6,858 bases of DNA from an uncultured Clostridia bacterium (GTDB taxonomy: Bacteria; Bacillota; Clostridia; Christensenellales; Aristaeellaceae): NCBI GenBank assembly GCA_934643825.1, contig CAKUCW010000058.1, forward strand, positions 1 to 6,858. The letters run 5' to 3'. The notes below the pieces were generated by a model. It made no database searches. It had not been told where the DNA came from and saw only the letters and a list, made by a program, of their open reading frames with translations. Within the stretch, counting starts at the first letter, position 1; the number at the start of each line of letters is the position of its first letter. The translations under genes and the position numbers were made by a program. Positions 6,787 to 6,858 of this stretch are shown piece by piece.

Positions 6787-6858
6787 AAGCGGGCTGAGCC
6801 CGCCTTCACCTCCGCCGAAGTCTGCCACGCATCAAAGTCTTGCTCACGCGGGCGATTT
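6787..6858 (-). repeat. 72-bp dispersed repeat, copy 2, inverted, with functional-looking terminator end
   Basis: Read on the minus strand this copy matches 527-598 at 68 of 72 bases, and it reaches the window edge, so it may continue outside. It ends in the hairpin GCGGGC (6803-6798), loop TCA, GCCCGC (6794-6789), directly followed by TTTTT (6788-6784). That makes a plausible intrinsic terminator for transcripts entering from the right. It would insulate the operon promoter about 90 nt further along. Positions 6719-6783, between promoter and repeat, show nothing else I can name. Confidence 0.85.

Noticed and set aside
527..6858. Composite transposon
   Set aside because: The flanking repeats are inverted, but there is no transposase, integrase or insertion-sequence gene between them, and target duplications cannot be seen because the right copy reaches the window edge.

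Overview
The window looks like chromosomal DNA from a fairly GC-rich Clostridia-type Firmicute, possibly a gut or anaerobic species. The signs are strong AGGAGG-type ribosome binding sites, a TATAAT -10 box, intrinsic terminators with T-runs, a clostridial-style KDG kinase C-terminus, and a Cof-type HAD gene beside a RimJ/RimL-type GNAT gene. No plasmid, phage, tRNA, rRNA or CRISPR hallmark is visible. The taxonomic statement is inference.

Layout. Positions 1-450 (+) carry the 3' end of a PfkB-family 2-keto-3-deoxygluconate kinase gene, closed by a perfect 17-bp terminator hairpin (463-506). Positions 507-742 are non-coding and dense with structure: one copy of a 72-bp dispersed repeat, two hairpins whose T-runs face the minus strand, and an imperfect 30-bp inverted repeat that brackets them. 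Positions 743-6629 are one minus-strand operon. In transcription order it encodes a GNAT acetyltransferase, a Cof-type HAD phosphatase, a GT39-like polytopic membrane glycosyltransferase, and two tandem paralogous polytopic membrane proteins of the same broad GT-C type. Three of the four junctions are 4-nt ATGA stop/start overlaps and the fourth is a 4-nt gap, so the genes are probably translationally coupled. A TATAAT box lies about 60 nt upstream of the first start codon. Positions 6787-6858 hold the second copy of the 72-bp repeat in inverted orientation, running to the window edge.

How it may work together. The three GT-C-like proteins would use polyprenyl-phosphate-linked sugars to glycosylate a surface polymer, lipid or protein outside the membrane. 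The HAD enzyme could act on a sugar phosphate and the GNAT on an amine, but nothing in the window proves that these two belong to the same pathway. No polyprenyl-phosphate sugar synthase (GT2), flippase or acceptor gene is present. The KDG kinase belongs to a separate, oppositely oriented transcription unit (uronate or pectin catabolism).

The most unusual features are the inverted 72-bp repeat pair around the operon, the nested hairpin block at 581-742, and the tandem duplicated membrane-protein pair with its own conserved motif set. I saw no clear evidence of a wholly new defence or mobile system.
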